Below are positions 7,160 through 13,671 of a stretch of DNA of 13,692 bases, in pieces. This DNA is from an uncultured Collinsella sp. (lineage in GTDB: Bacteria > Actinomycetota > Coriobacteriia > Coriobacteriales > Coriobacteriaceae). Below the pieces are notes generated by a model. The model searched no databases and was not told the origin of the DNA. It worked only from the letters and a program-made list of their open reading frames with translations. The number at the start of each line of letters is the position of its first letter. The first letter of the stretch is position 1. The position numbers and the translations under genes were made by a program. The DNA is taken from contig URVF01000020.1 in NCBI GenBank assembly GCA_900551185.1, positions 1 to 13,692 of the forward strand, written 5' to 3'.

Positions 7160-7768
7160 TTGTCGGTAGAGGATCAGTTTGAGGGCGATGAGCGCGCGCT
7201 GCTCAAGCGCATTCAAGAGCTGCTCGATGTTCGCATGAAGGATAAGCGCAAGCGCTATGTGCATTCGCTGGGTGTTGCCGAGACCGCACTTCATCTGGCC
7301 GAGGTCTACGGCGTTGACCGCTTTGATGCCGCTGCCGCCGGCCTGATCCATGACTGGGACAAAGTGCTCTCCGACGACGAGCTGGTCACGCGCGCTCTGC
7401 ATTACGGCATTAAGATTGCCGGCTCTCCTTCCGCCGCGACGCCGCTTTTGCATGGCCCTGTTGCCGCCTATGAACTTCCGCAGCTTTTTCCCGAGCTGTC
7501 TCCGGCAGTCTTTCAGGCTGTCGACCGTCACACCGTGGGCGCTTGCGACATGACGCCGCTCGATATTGTGGTCTTTGTTGCCGATGCCATCGAACCCAAC
7601 CGCCACGGCGATTATGCCCATGCGCTGCGCAAGATGGTGGGGGAGTCGACGCTCGATGAGTTGTTCTTCTCCTGTTTTGCGCAGGGTCTGGTCTATGTGA
7701 TCCAGTCCGGGCGCTATCTTTATCCCACGGCTATTACGATTTACAACCATTACGCCCAGCTGCGCTAG
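7160..7768 (+). CDS. yqeK: YqeK-type HD-domain hydrolase (symmetrical Ap4A hydrolase family)
   Basis: A 202-residue HD-superfamily protein. YqeK proteins split Ap4A symmetrically into two ADP. Probable metal ligands are H35 (RYVHSLGVAETA), H64-D65 (GLIHDWDK), H98 (LLHGP), H124 (DRHTVG) and D142 (FVADAIEPNR). VDRHTVG followed by MTPLDIVVFVADAIEP is typical of the family. Start is TTG 7160 with GGGGG at 7149-7153. It sits 12 bases after nadD, with which it is often paired or fused in other bacteria. HIWDK-like LIHDWDK differs slightly from the more usual LLHDxAK, but the catalytic His-Asp is present. Confidence 0.88.
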   Translation: MSVEDQFEGDERALLKRIQELLDVRMKDKRKRYVHSLGVAETALHLAEVYGVDRFDAAAAGLIHDWDKVLSDDELVTRALHYGIKIAGSPSAATPLLHGPVAAYELPQLFPELSPAVFQAVDRHTVGACDMTPLDIVVFVADAIEPNRHGDYAHALRKMVGESTLDELFFSCFAQGLVYVIQSGRYLYPTAITIYNHYAQLR

Positions 7769-7795
7769 CTCGGGCTGTCTAGAAAGAGGTATTCC

Positions 7796-8251
7796 ATGGC
7801 CGACGAGACCATGACCGACGAGCAGATTCTTGAAGGCGTGGAGCACAAGAGCTTCGCCGCCACGTCCGACCGCACTGCCGCCTCGCTGTCCGCGAGCGGT
7901 GTCGCCGCCGAGGATGTCGCCCGCGCCGCCGCGCAGGCCGCCTACGACAAGAAGGGCGAGGACGTTCAGGTGCTCGACCTGACCGAGCTTTCCGATGTGT
8001 GCGACTACTTTGTGCTTGCCACCGGTGCCAACAACCGCCAGGTCGATTCAATTGTCGACGAGATCGAGGAGAAGGTCGCCGAGGCTTGCGGCGAGCATCC
8101 GTTCTCCATCGAGGGCCGCGAGCAGAAGACTTGGATGCTCATGGACTACGGTTCGGTTGTCGTCCACGTCTTCACTCCCGAAGCCCGCGACTTCTACCGC
8201 CTCGAGAAACTCTGGGGCGACGCTCCCCAGCTCCCCCTCAATCTCCTCTAG
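7796..8251 (+). CDS. rsfS: Ribosomal silencing factor RsfS
   Basis: A 151-residue protein that binds L14 on the 50S subunit and blocks joining with the 30S when nutrients are short. The family domain covers residues about 38-147: KKGEDVQVLDLTELSDVCDY, FVLATGANNRQVD, EGREQKTWMLMDYGSVVVHV and the end FYRLEKLWGDAP. About 37 residues at the N-terminus precede the domain and have no family match that I recognise. ATG 7796 is preceded by AAAGAGGT. It is the last gene of the + unit and is followed by a strong terminator. Confidence 0.94.
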   Translation: MADETMTDEQILEGVEHKSFAATSDRTAASLSASGVAAEDVARAAAQAAYDKKGEDVQVLDLTELSDVCDYFVLATGANNRQVDSIVDEIEEKVAEACGEHPFSIEGREQKTWMLMDYGSVVVHVFTPEARDFYRLEKLWGDAPQLPLNLL

Positions 8252-8292
8252 TAGCTCATTTGAGACGGGGTTTAGCTACCCTCACGCATATC

Positions 8293-8335
8293 GCCGGGCA
8301 GTTGCGGTTTTCCGCAGCTACCCGGCTTTCTTTTT
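8293..8335 (+). terminator. Strong intrinsic terminator after rsfS
   Basis: GCCGGG (8293-8298) pairs with CCCGGC (8321-8326), then a single C/A mismatch (8299/8320), then AGTTGCGG (8300-8307) pairs with CCGCAGCT (8312-8319, one T-G wobble) around a TTTT loop. TTTCTTTTT follows at 8327-8335. This gives a near-continuous 15-position stem. There is no T-tract on the minus-strand side, so it serves rsfS rather than the convergent dinB. Confidence 0.92.
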
Positions 8336-8345
8336 GCCTCAGGGA

Positions 8346-9560
8346 CTAATCGTCGAAGCGGGATTGGCGGCCGAAGGATAGGGCGGTGTCGCCGAATTTG
8401 TCTCGGACGGCGTCGATGGCGACGGAGAGGTCGCGGCGGTCGCTGGATTGGGCTCCGCGGTCATCGATCTCGCAGAACAGGTCAGTCTGGATGCCGCCTT
8501 GGTGGTCGAAGTCGCTCATGCCGATGCCCGCCAAGCGAACATGCATGCCATCCTGCCAGATGTTGTCGAGCAGTTCGAGTGCAACCGCCACGAAGATGTT
8601 CTCATCGTCGGTCGGATGAGGCAGCCGGCGCTGTGCCGTACGCCCGCTGCCATACGAATACTTAAGCTTGAGCGTTACCGTGGCACCCGTCAGCCCCTGA
8701 CGGCGCAGGCGGCGTCCCACTGACTCTCCCAACAGTGCAATCGCCGCCTCAATATCCCCACGCTCAGTTAAATCTTTAGCAAAGGTGCGTTCATTGCTGA
8801 CCGACTTGACCTCGCGCTCTTCATCGAGGCTCGTGACTTCGGAGATTTCGAGTCCCAGCGCACGCTGGCGCATGCGTTCGCCGTTGACGCCAAAAATAGA
8901 GGCCAAGGTGGATTCCGGTGCACGTGATAGCTCGCCGAGGGTGTAGATGCGCATGCGGCGCAGTCGCTCCTCGGCCGAGCGCCCGATGCCGCTCATGGCA
9001 GATACCGGCAGCGCGGCCAAAAAGCGCTGCTCGGTTCCGGGGCGCACGATGGTCAGCCCAAACGGCTTATCCCGCTCGCTTGCGATCTTTGCGACCGTCT
9101 TGTTGCAGCCCACGCCAATGGAACAGGTCACTCCCAGTCCTGCCACGCGGTCGCTTATACGTCGCGCAACCAGCAGCGGGTCTTCGGGCGCAAAGCGACC
9201 CGGTGTGATATCGATAAAGGCTTCGTCGATGGATACGCGCTCCACGCGCGGCGTCTCCTCGGCAAGAATCGCCATGACCTGCGCGCTCACCTCGCGGTAG
9301 CGATCAAAATGCCCATGCGTCCAAATGGCTTGCGGGCACAAGCGCCGCGCCTCGGCCGAGGCCATGGCAGAGTGCACGCCAAAGCGACGTGCCTCATATG
9401 AACACGTGGACACGACGCCACGCGAATCGGCGTCTCCGCCCACGATGAGCGGCTTTCCTCGCCATTCGGGATGATCGAGCATTTCCACGCTCGCAAAAAA
9501 CGCATCAAGGTCCATCAGGCCCACCGCCGGACCCGTCCAGGGAGGCGGCGTGACGCCCAT
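8346..9560 (-). CDS. dinB: DNA polymerase IV (Y-family, DinB)
   Basis: Error-prone translesion polymerase. Numbering from the start at 9560 gives 404 residues. Catalytic acidic residues are D17 in GLMDLDAFFASVE and D112-E113 in RVSIDEAFIDI; F22 is at the steric gate. Fingers motif SYEARRFGVHSAM, KTVAKIASERDKPFG and the helix-hairpin-helix SAMSGIGRSAEERL are present. QTDLF at 358-362 fits the sliding-clamp binding pentapeptide. The frame is open to an upstream ATG at 9599. I prefer 9560 because GAGG lies 5 bases before it, the 9599 codon has no ribosome binding site, the 13 extra codons are less GC-rich than the rest, and a -10-like TATACT would start transcription right at 9599. It is convergent to rsfS and divergent from rpsP. 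Confidence 0.95.
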   Translation of the reverse strand: MGVTPPPWTGPAVGLMDLDAFFASVEMLDHPEWRGKPLIVGGDADSRGVVSTCSYEARRFGVHSAMASAEARRLCPQAIWTHGHFDRYREVSAQVMAILAEETPRVERVSIDEAFIDITPGRFAPEDPLLVARRISDRVAGLGVTCSIGVGCNKTVAKIASERDKPFGLTIVRPGTEQRFLAALPVSAMSGIGRSAEERLRRMRIYTLGELSRAPESTLASIFGVNGERMRQRALGLEISEVTSLDEEREVKSVSNERTFAKDLTERGDIEAAIALLGESVGRRLRRQGLTGATVTLKLKYSYGSGRTAQRRLPHPTDDENIFVAVALELLDNIWQDGMHVRLAGIGMSDFDHQGGIQTDLFCEIDDRGAQSSDRRDLSVAIDAVRDKFGDTALSFGRQSRFDD

Positions 9561-9605
9561 GGCATCCTCATAACCGTATGTATGTTCGCGTCTTTCCATG
9601 TCATG

Positions 9606-9611
9606 AGTATA
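9606..9611 (-). promoter_or_regulatory. Candidate -10 box for dinB
   Basis: TATACT on the minus strand (9611 down to 9606), 5 of 6 to consensus. No clear -35 box lies 16-18 bases upstream. Transcription would begin near 9599, leaving a leader of about 40 bases before the preferred ATG at 9560. Supported only by position and one hexamer. Confidence 0.35.
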
Positions 9612-9643
9612 CCGCGCAGCTCATGTGGGGTGCGTGTATGTGC

Positions 9644-9671
9644 TTGCAAATCCCGAATTCTTGTCTAAGAT
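9644..9671 (+). promoter_or_regulatory. Possible distal promoter for rpsP
   Basis: TTGCAA (9644-9649), 16-base spacer, TAAGAT (9666-9671). Each hexamer matches consensus at 4 positions. It would give a leader of about 120 bases. Weaker than the proximal candidate at 9716-9744. Confidence 0.3.
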
Positions 9672-9715
9672 ATGGATTTGCCCTCGACTACACCGAAGAA
9701 GTTGGTCTCACGGAC

Positions 9716-9744
9716 TTCACCTGCCCGCGTCGATGGCGTATTAT
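9716..9744 (+). promoter_or_regulatory. Promoter for the rpsP operon
   Basis: TTCACC (9716-9721, 4 of 6), 17-base spacer, TATTAT (9739-9744, 5 of 6). Transcription would start near 9751, about 50 bases before rpsP. It lies in the 200-base divergent region between dinB and rpsP, where a promoter for the ribosomal operon is needed because the upstream neighbour runs the other way. Confidence 0.6.
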
Positions 9745-9800
9745 GTTCAACTGTTTGTTTGTAGTTGCAGCCTAAAGCTGCTTGGTTGGAGGAGTTTCCT

Positions 9801-10142
9801 TTGGCAGTCAAGATTCGCCTTGCTCGTCACGGCGCTAAGAAGCGTCCGTACTACCGTGTCGTCGTCGCCGATTCCCGCGCCCCGCGTGACGGTCGTATCA
9901 TCGAGGAGGTTGGCCGCTACAACCCGATGACCGCCCCCAAGACCATCAACCTCGACCTCGAGAAGATCGCCGACTGGCAGTCCAAGGGCGCTCAGCTCAC
10001 CGACGCCGTCGCCGCTCTGGTCAAGGCCGCCAACGAGGGCGAGAAGACTGAGACCGTCGTCAAGAAGTCCAAGAAGCAGCTCGCCAAAGAGGCCGAGGCC
10101 GCTAAGGCTGCCGCTGAGGCCGCTGAGGGCGCCGAGGAGTAA
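9801..10142 (+). CDS. rpsP: 30S ribosomal protein S16
   Basis: A 113-residue S16, a small-subunit protein needed for 30S assembly. The N-terminus MAVKIRLARHGAKKRPYYRV, then VADSRAPRDGRIIEEVGRYNP, is diagnostic. Start is TTG 9801 with GGAGGAG at 9788-9794, 6 bases away; an in-frame ATG-less extension back to a TTG at 9765 would add residues foreign to the family. After residue about 85 the protein carries a tail rich in Lys, Ala and Glu (KKSKKQLAKEAEAAKAAAEA), longer than the common 80-90-residue S16. First gene of the rpsP-khpA-rimM-trmD unit. Confidence 0.96.
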   Translation: MAVKIRLARHGAKKRPYYRVVVADSRAPRDGRIIEEVGRYNPMTAPKTINLDLEKIADWQSKGAQLTDAVAALVKAANEGEKTETVVKKSKKQLAKEAEAAKAAAEAAEGAEE

Positions 10143-10145
10143 ATC

Positions 10146-10430
10146 GTGCCTGAGGTTGACGCTGCACAGCTCGAGGGTGAGGCAATGCTCTCAGATCGCA
10201 TCGCCGATCTCGTCGAATATTTCGTTGTTCAGATCGTCGACGACCCGGATTCCGTGAGCCTTGAGGTCATCGATGGTGACGACGCCTCTACGATTGAGGT
10301 TTCGGTCGCCGAGGATGACGTCGCTAAGGTCATCGGCCGTCGTGGCCGTACCATCAAGGCCATTCGCACGCTCGCCCGTGCACTGGCCGCTCGCCTCGAC
10401 ACTGCTGTCGAGGTAGAGGTTCTGGGCTAG
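10146..10430 (+). CDS. khpA: KhpA-type KH-domain RNA-binding protein
   Basis: A 94-residue small KH protein. The type II KH core with the GxxG loop is GRRGRTIKAI in DDVAKVIGRRGRTIKAIRTL. DRIADLVEYFVVQIVDDPDSV before it is typical of KhpA, which acts with KhpB as an RNA chaperone linked to cell division in some Gram-positives. Two starts are plausible: GTG 10146 with GAGGAG at 10134-10139, used here, and ATG 10185 with GAGGG at 10173-10177, which would give 81 residues, nearer the usual size. It lies between rpsP and rimM, its standard place. Confidence 0.92.
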   Translation: MPEVDAAQLEGEAMLSDRIADLVEYFVVQIVDDPDSVSLEVIDGDDASTIEVSVAEDDVAKVIGRRGRTIKAIRTLARALAARLDTAVEVEVLG

Positions 10431-10434
10431 GACC

Positions 10435-10956
10435 TTGAGGTCCCAGTACAAAAACATCGCCCGTGTTGTCAAGCCGCACGGAAGGAAGGGGGAGGTCCTC
10501 GCGCAGCCGCTGCGGGGGCTTCCTTCTGTATTAGAGCCGGGTATGCGCGTCGCCCTGACGCCGCCGGCGCTCAAGCGCGACCGCTTTTGCACGGTCGTGT
10601 CCGTCACCGATACGGGCGATGGCGATCTGGTCTCGTTTGAGGGCATTGACGACTTGACGGCCGCCGAGGGCATCACGGGATGCTACGTGCTGGCAAATCG
10701 TGACGATTTTGAGCTCGATTCGCTCGACGCTGCCTATACCGACCTGATGGGTCGCGAGGTGGTCGACGAGCGCTTCGGTTTACTCGGCACGATCGTCGAG
10801 ATCATGTCGACGCCCGCTAACGATGTTTGGGTTGTTGAGGGTGATCGGTACGGCGAGGTACTGATTCCCGTGATCGAGCAGGTCGTGCTCGATCTTCCCG
10901 ATGCAGGAACAATTTCCGTCCACGTGATGGACGGCCTGATCGATATGGACAAGTAG
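10435..10956 (+). CDS. rimM: Ribosome maturation factor RimM
   Basis: A 173-residue factor that helps 16S processing and assembly of the 30S head, binding S19. The N-terminal RimM domain opens with YKNIARVVKPHGRKGEVLAQ. The second half is a PRC-barrel domain (DLMGREVVDERFGLLGTIVE, PANDVWVVEGDRYGEVLIP). Start is TTG 10435, only 4 bases after the khpA stop; the upstream TAGGA is very close, so translation is probably coupled to khpA. Order khpA-rimM-trmD is conserved in many bacteria. Confidence 0.95.
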   Translation: MRSQYKNIARVVKPHGRKGEVLAQPLRGLPSVLEPGMRVALTPPALKRDRFCTVVSVTDTGDGDLVSFEGIDDLTAAEGITGCYVLANRDDFELDSLDAAYTDLMGREVVDERFGLLGTIVEIMSTPANDVWVVEGDRYGEVLIPVIEQVVLDLPDAGTISVHVMDGLIDMDK

Positions 10957-10966
10957 GGAGGACAAC

Positions 10967-11725
10967 ATGCTGATTGAGACCCTTTCGGTCTTTCCCGAGA
11001 TGTTTGAGCCCGTCATGTCCACGTCGATTTTGGGCCGCGCCCGCAAGGCCGGCCTTTTTGATTTTAAGGCGTATAACCTGCGCGACTGGACGCACGACCG
11101 CCATCGTACCGTCGATGACGAGCCGTACGGTGGCGGACAGGGCATGCTCATGAAGGTCGAGCCTATCGCAGAGGCCATCGAGGCCATTAGCGCAGAGGGT
11201 CCCAAGCCCACGGTTGTGTTCTTCACCCCCTGTGGCGAGCCCTTTACGCAGCATGTGGCCGAGCGCCTGCTCAAAAGTGAGCGCCTGCTGTTTGTGTGCA
11301 GTCGCTACGAGGGCGTCGACGAGCGCGCGTATGCGTATGCCGATGAGCGTCTGTCGATCGGCGACTACGTGCTCACGGGCGGCGAGCTTCCCGCTATGGT
11401 CGTTGCCGATGCTGTCGTACGCTTGATTCCCGGCGCCCTGGGCGACGAGATGAGCAACGTCGACGAGTCGTTCTCGACCGCCGAGGACGGAGGACTGCTC
11501 GAGTACGCGCAGTACACCCGCCCCGCCGAGTTCAACGGCGAGGGCGTGCCGCCGGTGCTTGTGAGCGGCGATCACGCCAAGGTCGATGCCTGGCGTCGCA
11601 AGAACGCCATCGAGCGCACCTGCCGCTGGCGTCCCGATCTGATCGAGACAGCGCGGCTCACGCCCGAGGAGCGCGCTTACGCGCAGGAGATTTTGGACGC
11701 TTCGTATTCGCAGAGCGAGGAGTGA
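10967..11725 (+). CDS. trmD: tRNA (guanine-N1-)-methyltransferase TrmD
   Basis: A 252-residue SPOUT-family enzyme that uses S-adenosylmethionine to make m1G37 in tRNAs and so prevents +1 frameshifting. Motifs: PYGGGQGMLM at 53-62, CSRYEGVDER at 111-120, and the trefoil-knot SAM-binding segment SIGDYVLTGGEL at 130-141, then GALGDEMSNVDESF. The C-terminal region has YTRPAEFNG and VPPVLVSGDHAKVDAWR. ATG 10967 follows GGGAGGA at 10956-10962. The stop codon overlaps the ribosome binding region of lepB. In many bacteria rplS comes next; here lepB does. Confidence 0.97.
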   Translation: MLIETLSVFPEMFEPVMSTSILGRARKAGLFDFKAYNLRDWTHDRHRTVDDEPYGGGQGMLMKVEPIAEAIEAISAEGPKPTVVFFTPCGEPFTQHVAERLLKSERLLFVCSRYEGVDERAYAYADERLSIGDYVLTGGELPAMVVADAVVRLIPGALGDEMSNVDESFSTAEDGGLLEYAQYTRPAEFNGEGVPPVLVSGDHAKVDAWRRKNAIERTCRWRPDLIETARLTPEERAYAQEILDASYSQSEE

Positions 11726-11727
11726 GA

Positions 11728-12291
11728 ATGGTTCCATCGCAGCATTCCGCGTTGAGGGGCGCTTTTGAGTGGATCGCGGTCATCGCGATCGCACTGGTCG
11801 CCACCTTCTTGATTCGCTCGTTTGTGGTCGAGCCCTTTGTGGTGCCCACCGGCTCCATGGAGTCCACGATCGAGATTGGCGACCAGATCCTGGCACAAAA
11901 GGTGAGCCTCGAGCTCGGTCAGCCCGTCAAGCAGGGCGATATCGTGGTGTTTCACAACCCCGATGGCACCTCCGAGCATGATGTTCTTGTCAAGCGTGTT
12001 ATTGCCACGGCCGGCCAGACGGTCGACCTGCAGGATGGCAAGGTGGTCGTTGACGGCCAGGCGCTCGACGAGGACTATACGACGGGCATGAGCTGGCCAC
12101 TTTCGGTCCAAGCGCCCGGCGCTCAGGTAAGCTATCCCTACACCGTTCCTGACGGGTGCGTGTGGGTGATGGGCGACAACCGCGAAAACTCTGCCGACTC
12201 ACGCTACTTTGGTCCCGTCGATCGCTCTGATTTGATCGCTGTGGCGCTTGTGCGCTACTGGCCGCTCAACCGCATCGGCGCTATCGACTAA
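11728..12291 (+). CDS. lepB: Signal peptidase I
   Basis: A 187-residue membrane-bound serine protease that removes signal peptides from exported proteins. One N-terminal membrane segment lies at residues about 13-30 (FEWIAVIAIALVATFLIR). Box B is PTGSMEST with nucleophile S43; the catalytic lysine is K89 in HDVLVKRVIATAGQ; box E is MGDNRENSADSRYFG near 148-162. The start is ATG 11728, 5 bases after GAGGAG (11717-11722) and 2 bases after the trmD stop. A GTG at 11722 in the same frame lies inside that ribosome binding site and is unlikely. Probably the last gene of the rpsP unit. It is followed by 59 bases with no terminator that I can see. Confidence 0.96.
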   Translation: MVPSQHSALRGAFEWIAVIAIALVATFLIRSFVVEPFVVPTGSMESTIEIGDQILAQKVSLELGQPVKQGDIVVFHNPDGTSEHDVLVKRVIATAGQTVDLQDGKVVVDGQALDEDYTTGMSWPLSVQAPGAQVSYPYTVPDGCVWVMGDNRENSADSRYFGPVDRSDLIAVALVRYWPLNRIGAID

Positions 12292-12350
12292 AAACCGCTA
12301 TAGTACAGTACCTAACCGTGTAATCGTTTCGACGAGGGGATATTAGAGGC

Positions 12351-13262
12351 ATGAACGCTTCATCGCTTTCCTTCCAAGACATCATCCTGCGCCTCCAGCA
12401 GTACTGGGGCGAGCAGGGCTGCGTCATTATGCAGCCCTATGACTCCGAGGTCGGTGCCGGTACCTTCCATACCGCGACCACGCTGCGCTCGCTCGGTCCC
12501 GCCGAGTGGCGCACCTGCTATGCGCAGCCCTGCCGCCGTCCCGCCGACGGCCGCTACGGCGAGAACCCCAACCGCATGCAGCACTACTATCAGTTCCAGG
12601 TGCTCATCAAGCCTTCTCCGGTCAACGCCCAGGAGCTCTACCTGGGGTCTCTTGCCGCTATCGGTCTGGACCCCAACGACCATGACGTCCGCTTTGTCGA
12701 GGACGACTGGGAGAGCCCGACGCTCGGCGCCTGGGGCCTTGGCTGGGAGGTCTGGCTCAATGGCATGGAGGTCACGCAGTTTACGTACTTCCAGCAGGTG
12801 GGCGGCATCGAGGTCGACCCCGTGCCCGTCGAGATCACCTACGGCCTGGAGCGTATCGCCATGTACGCCCAGGGCGTTAACTCGGTCTACGACCTGGTGT
12901 GGAGCTACCTGCCCGACGGCACGCCCATGACCTATGGCGACGTGTTCCTCGAGAACGAGCGCGAGTTCAGTGCCTATAACTTTGAGGTCGCCAACGTCGA
13001 GATGATGCGTCAGAAGTTTGACGACTACGAGGCCGAGTGCCATTCCTGCCTGGAGCGCAAGCTGCCGCTGCCGGCATATGACTGCGTCATGAAGTGCAGC
13101 CACGCTTTCAACCTGCTCGATGCTCGCGGCGCCCTGTCCGCGGTCGAGCGTGCCAACTACATCCTGCGCGTCCGCGCCGTCGCCAAGGCGTGCTGCGAGG
13201 CCTACATGGCCGAGGTCGCCGGAGTCAACGAGAATGCCGATCAGGAAGGCGAGGTGGCGTAA
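12351..13262 (+). CDS. glyQ: Glycyl-tRNA synthetase alpha subunit
   Basis: A 303-residue catalytic subunit of the bacterial alpha2-beta2 glycyl-tRNA synthetase, which charges tRNA-Gly in the cytoplasm. The N-terminus FQDIILRLQQYWGEQGCVIM, then QPYDSEVGAGTFHTATTLRS, YAQPCRRPADGRYGENPNRM and QHYYQFQVLIKPSP are highly conserved, as is GWEVWLNGMEVTQFTYFQQV. Length is normal. GAGGGG and AGAGG precede ATG 12351. No T-box leader is present in the 59 bases upstream. It is followed after 3 bases by glyS, as usual. Confidence 0.97.
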   Translation: MNASSLSFQDIILRLQQYWGEQGCVIMQPYDSEVGAGTFHTATTLRSLGPAEWRTCYAQPCRRPADGRYGENPNRMQHYYQFQVLIKPSPVNAQELYLGSLAAIGLDPNDHDVRFVEDDWESPTLGAWGLGWEVWLNGMEVTQFTYFQQVGGIEVDPVPVEITYGLERIAMYAQGVNSVYDLVWSYLPDGTPMTYGDVFLENEREFSAYNFEVANVEMMRQKFDDYEAECHSCLERKLPLPAYDCVMKCSHAFNLLDARGALSAVERANYILRVRAVAKACCEAYMAEVAGVNENADQEGEVA

Positions 13263-13265
13263 GCC

Positions 13266-13619
13266 ATGGCAGACGCTAAGGATTTCCTGTTTGAGATCGG
13301 TACGGAAGAAATGCCCTCCGCACCGCTGAACAATGCCGTCAAGCAGCTTGGCACCATGATCGCCAAGGGTCTCGACGAGGCCGGTCTGGCCCACGGCGAG
13401 GTCCGTGTGATCTCGAGCCCGCGCCGCCTGGCTGCGCTCGTTGCCGACGTCGCCACCGCGACCGATGAGGTTCACGAGGTCAAGCGTGGCCCCGCGGCCA
13501 ACATCGCCTTCGATGCCGACGGCAACGCCACTTTGGTGAACGGGGAAGAGACCTACACCTTCCCCGTAAAGATGGCGGGCTATGTCAAGCTGTGTGACGA
13601 CGAAAATCTGTTCGATTGA
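13266..13619 (+). pseudogene. glyS: glyS 5' fragment (glycyl-tRNA synthetase beta subunit), joined to foreign sequence
   Basis: Residues 1-89 match the N-terminus of GlyS: FLFEIGTEEMPSAPLNNAVK, HGEVRVISSPRRLAALVADV and VKRGPAANIAFDADGNAT. In the family this is followed by KAAxGFAR-like sequence and about 600 more residues. Here, after about base 13,532, come 28 unrelated codons (VNGEETYTFPVKMAGYVKLC...) and a TGA at 13617-13619. Neither of the other two forward frames restores GlyS sequence, so a simple frameshift is not the cause. GlyS is normally needed together with GlyQ, so a chimeric assembly join is more likely than a living truncation. Confidence 0.85.
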
Positions 13620-13671
13620 CGATCGACTGAAACCTATCGACTGCAACATATAATTGGGAGGAAACCAAAAA

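Noticed and set aside
8251..8279. GTAGCT ... AGCTAC inverted repeat between rsfS and dinB
   Set aside because: Six-base arms 17 bases apart with no T-tract on either strand. I could not assign a role, and the strong terminator next to it explains the region.
12292..12350. T-box riboswitch or clear promoter before glyQ
   Set aside because: glyQS is often under T-box control in Firmicutes, but only 59 bases are available, with no specifier-stem or terminator pattern. TATAGT at 12299-12304 resembles a -10 box but has no matching -35 box.
13649..13654. Perfect TATAAT before the last partial gene as a promoter
   Set aside because: No -35 box at 16-18 bases, and a start site would fall in or next to the ribosome binding site.
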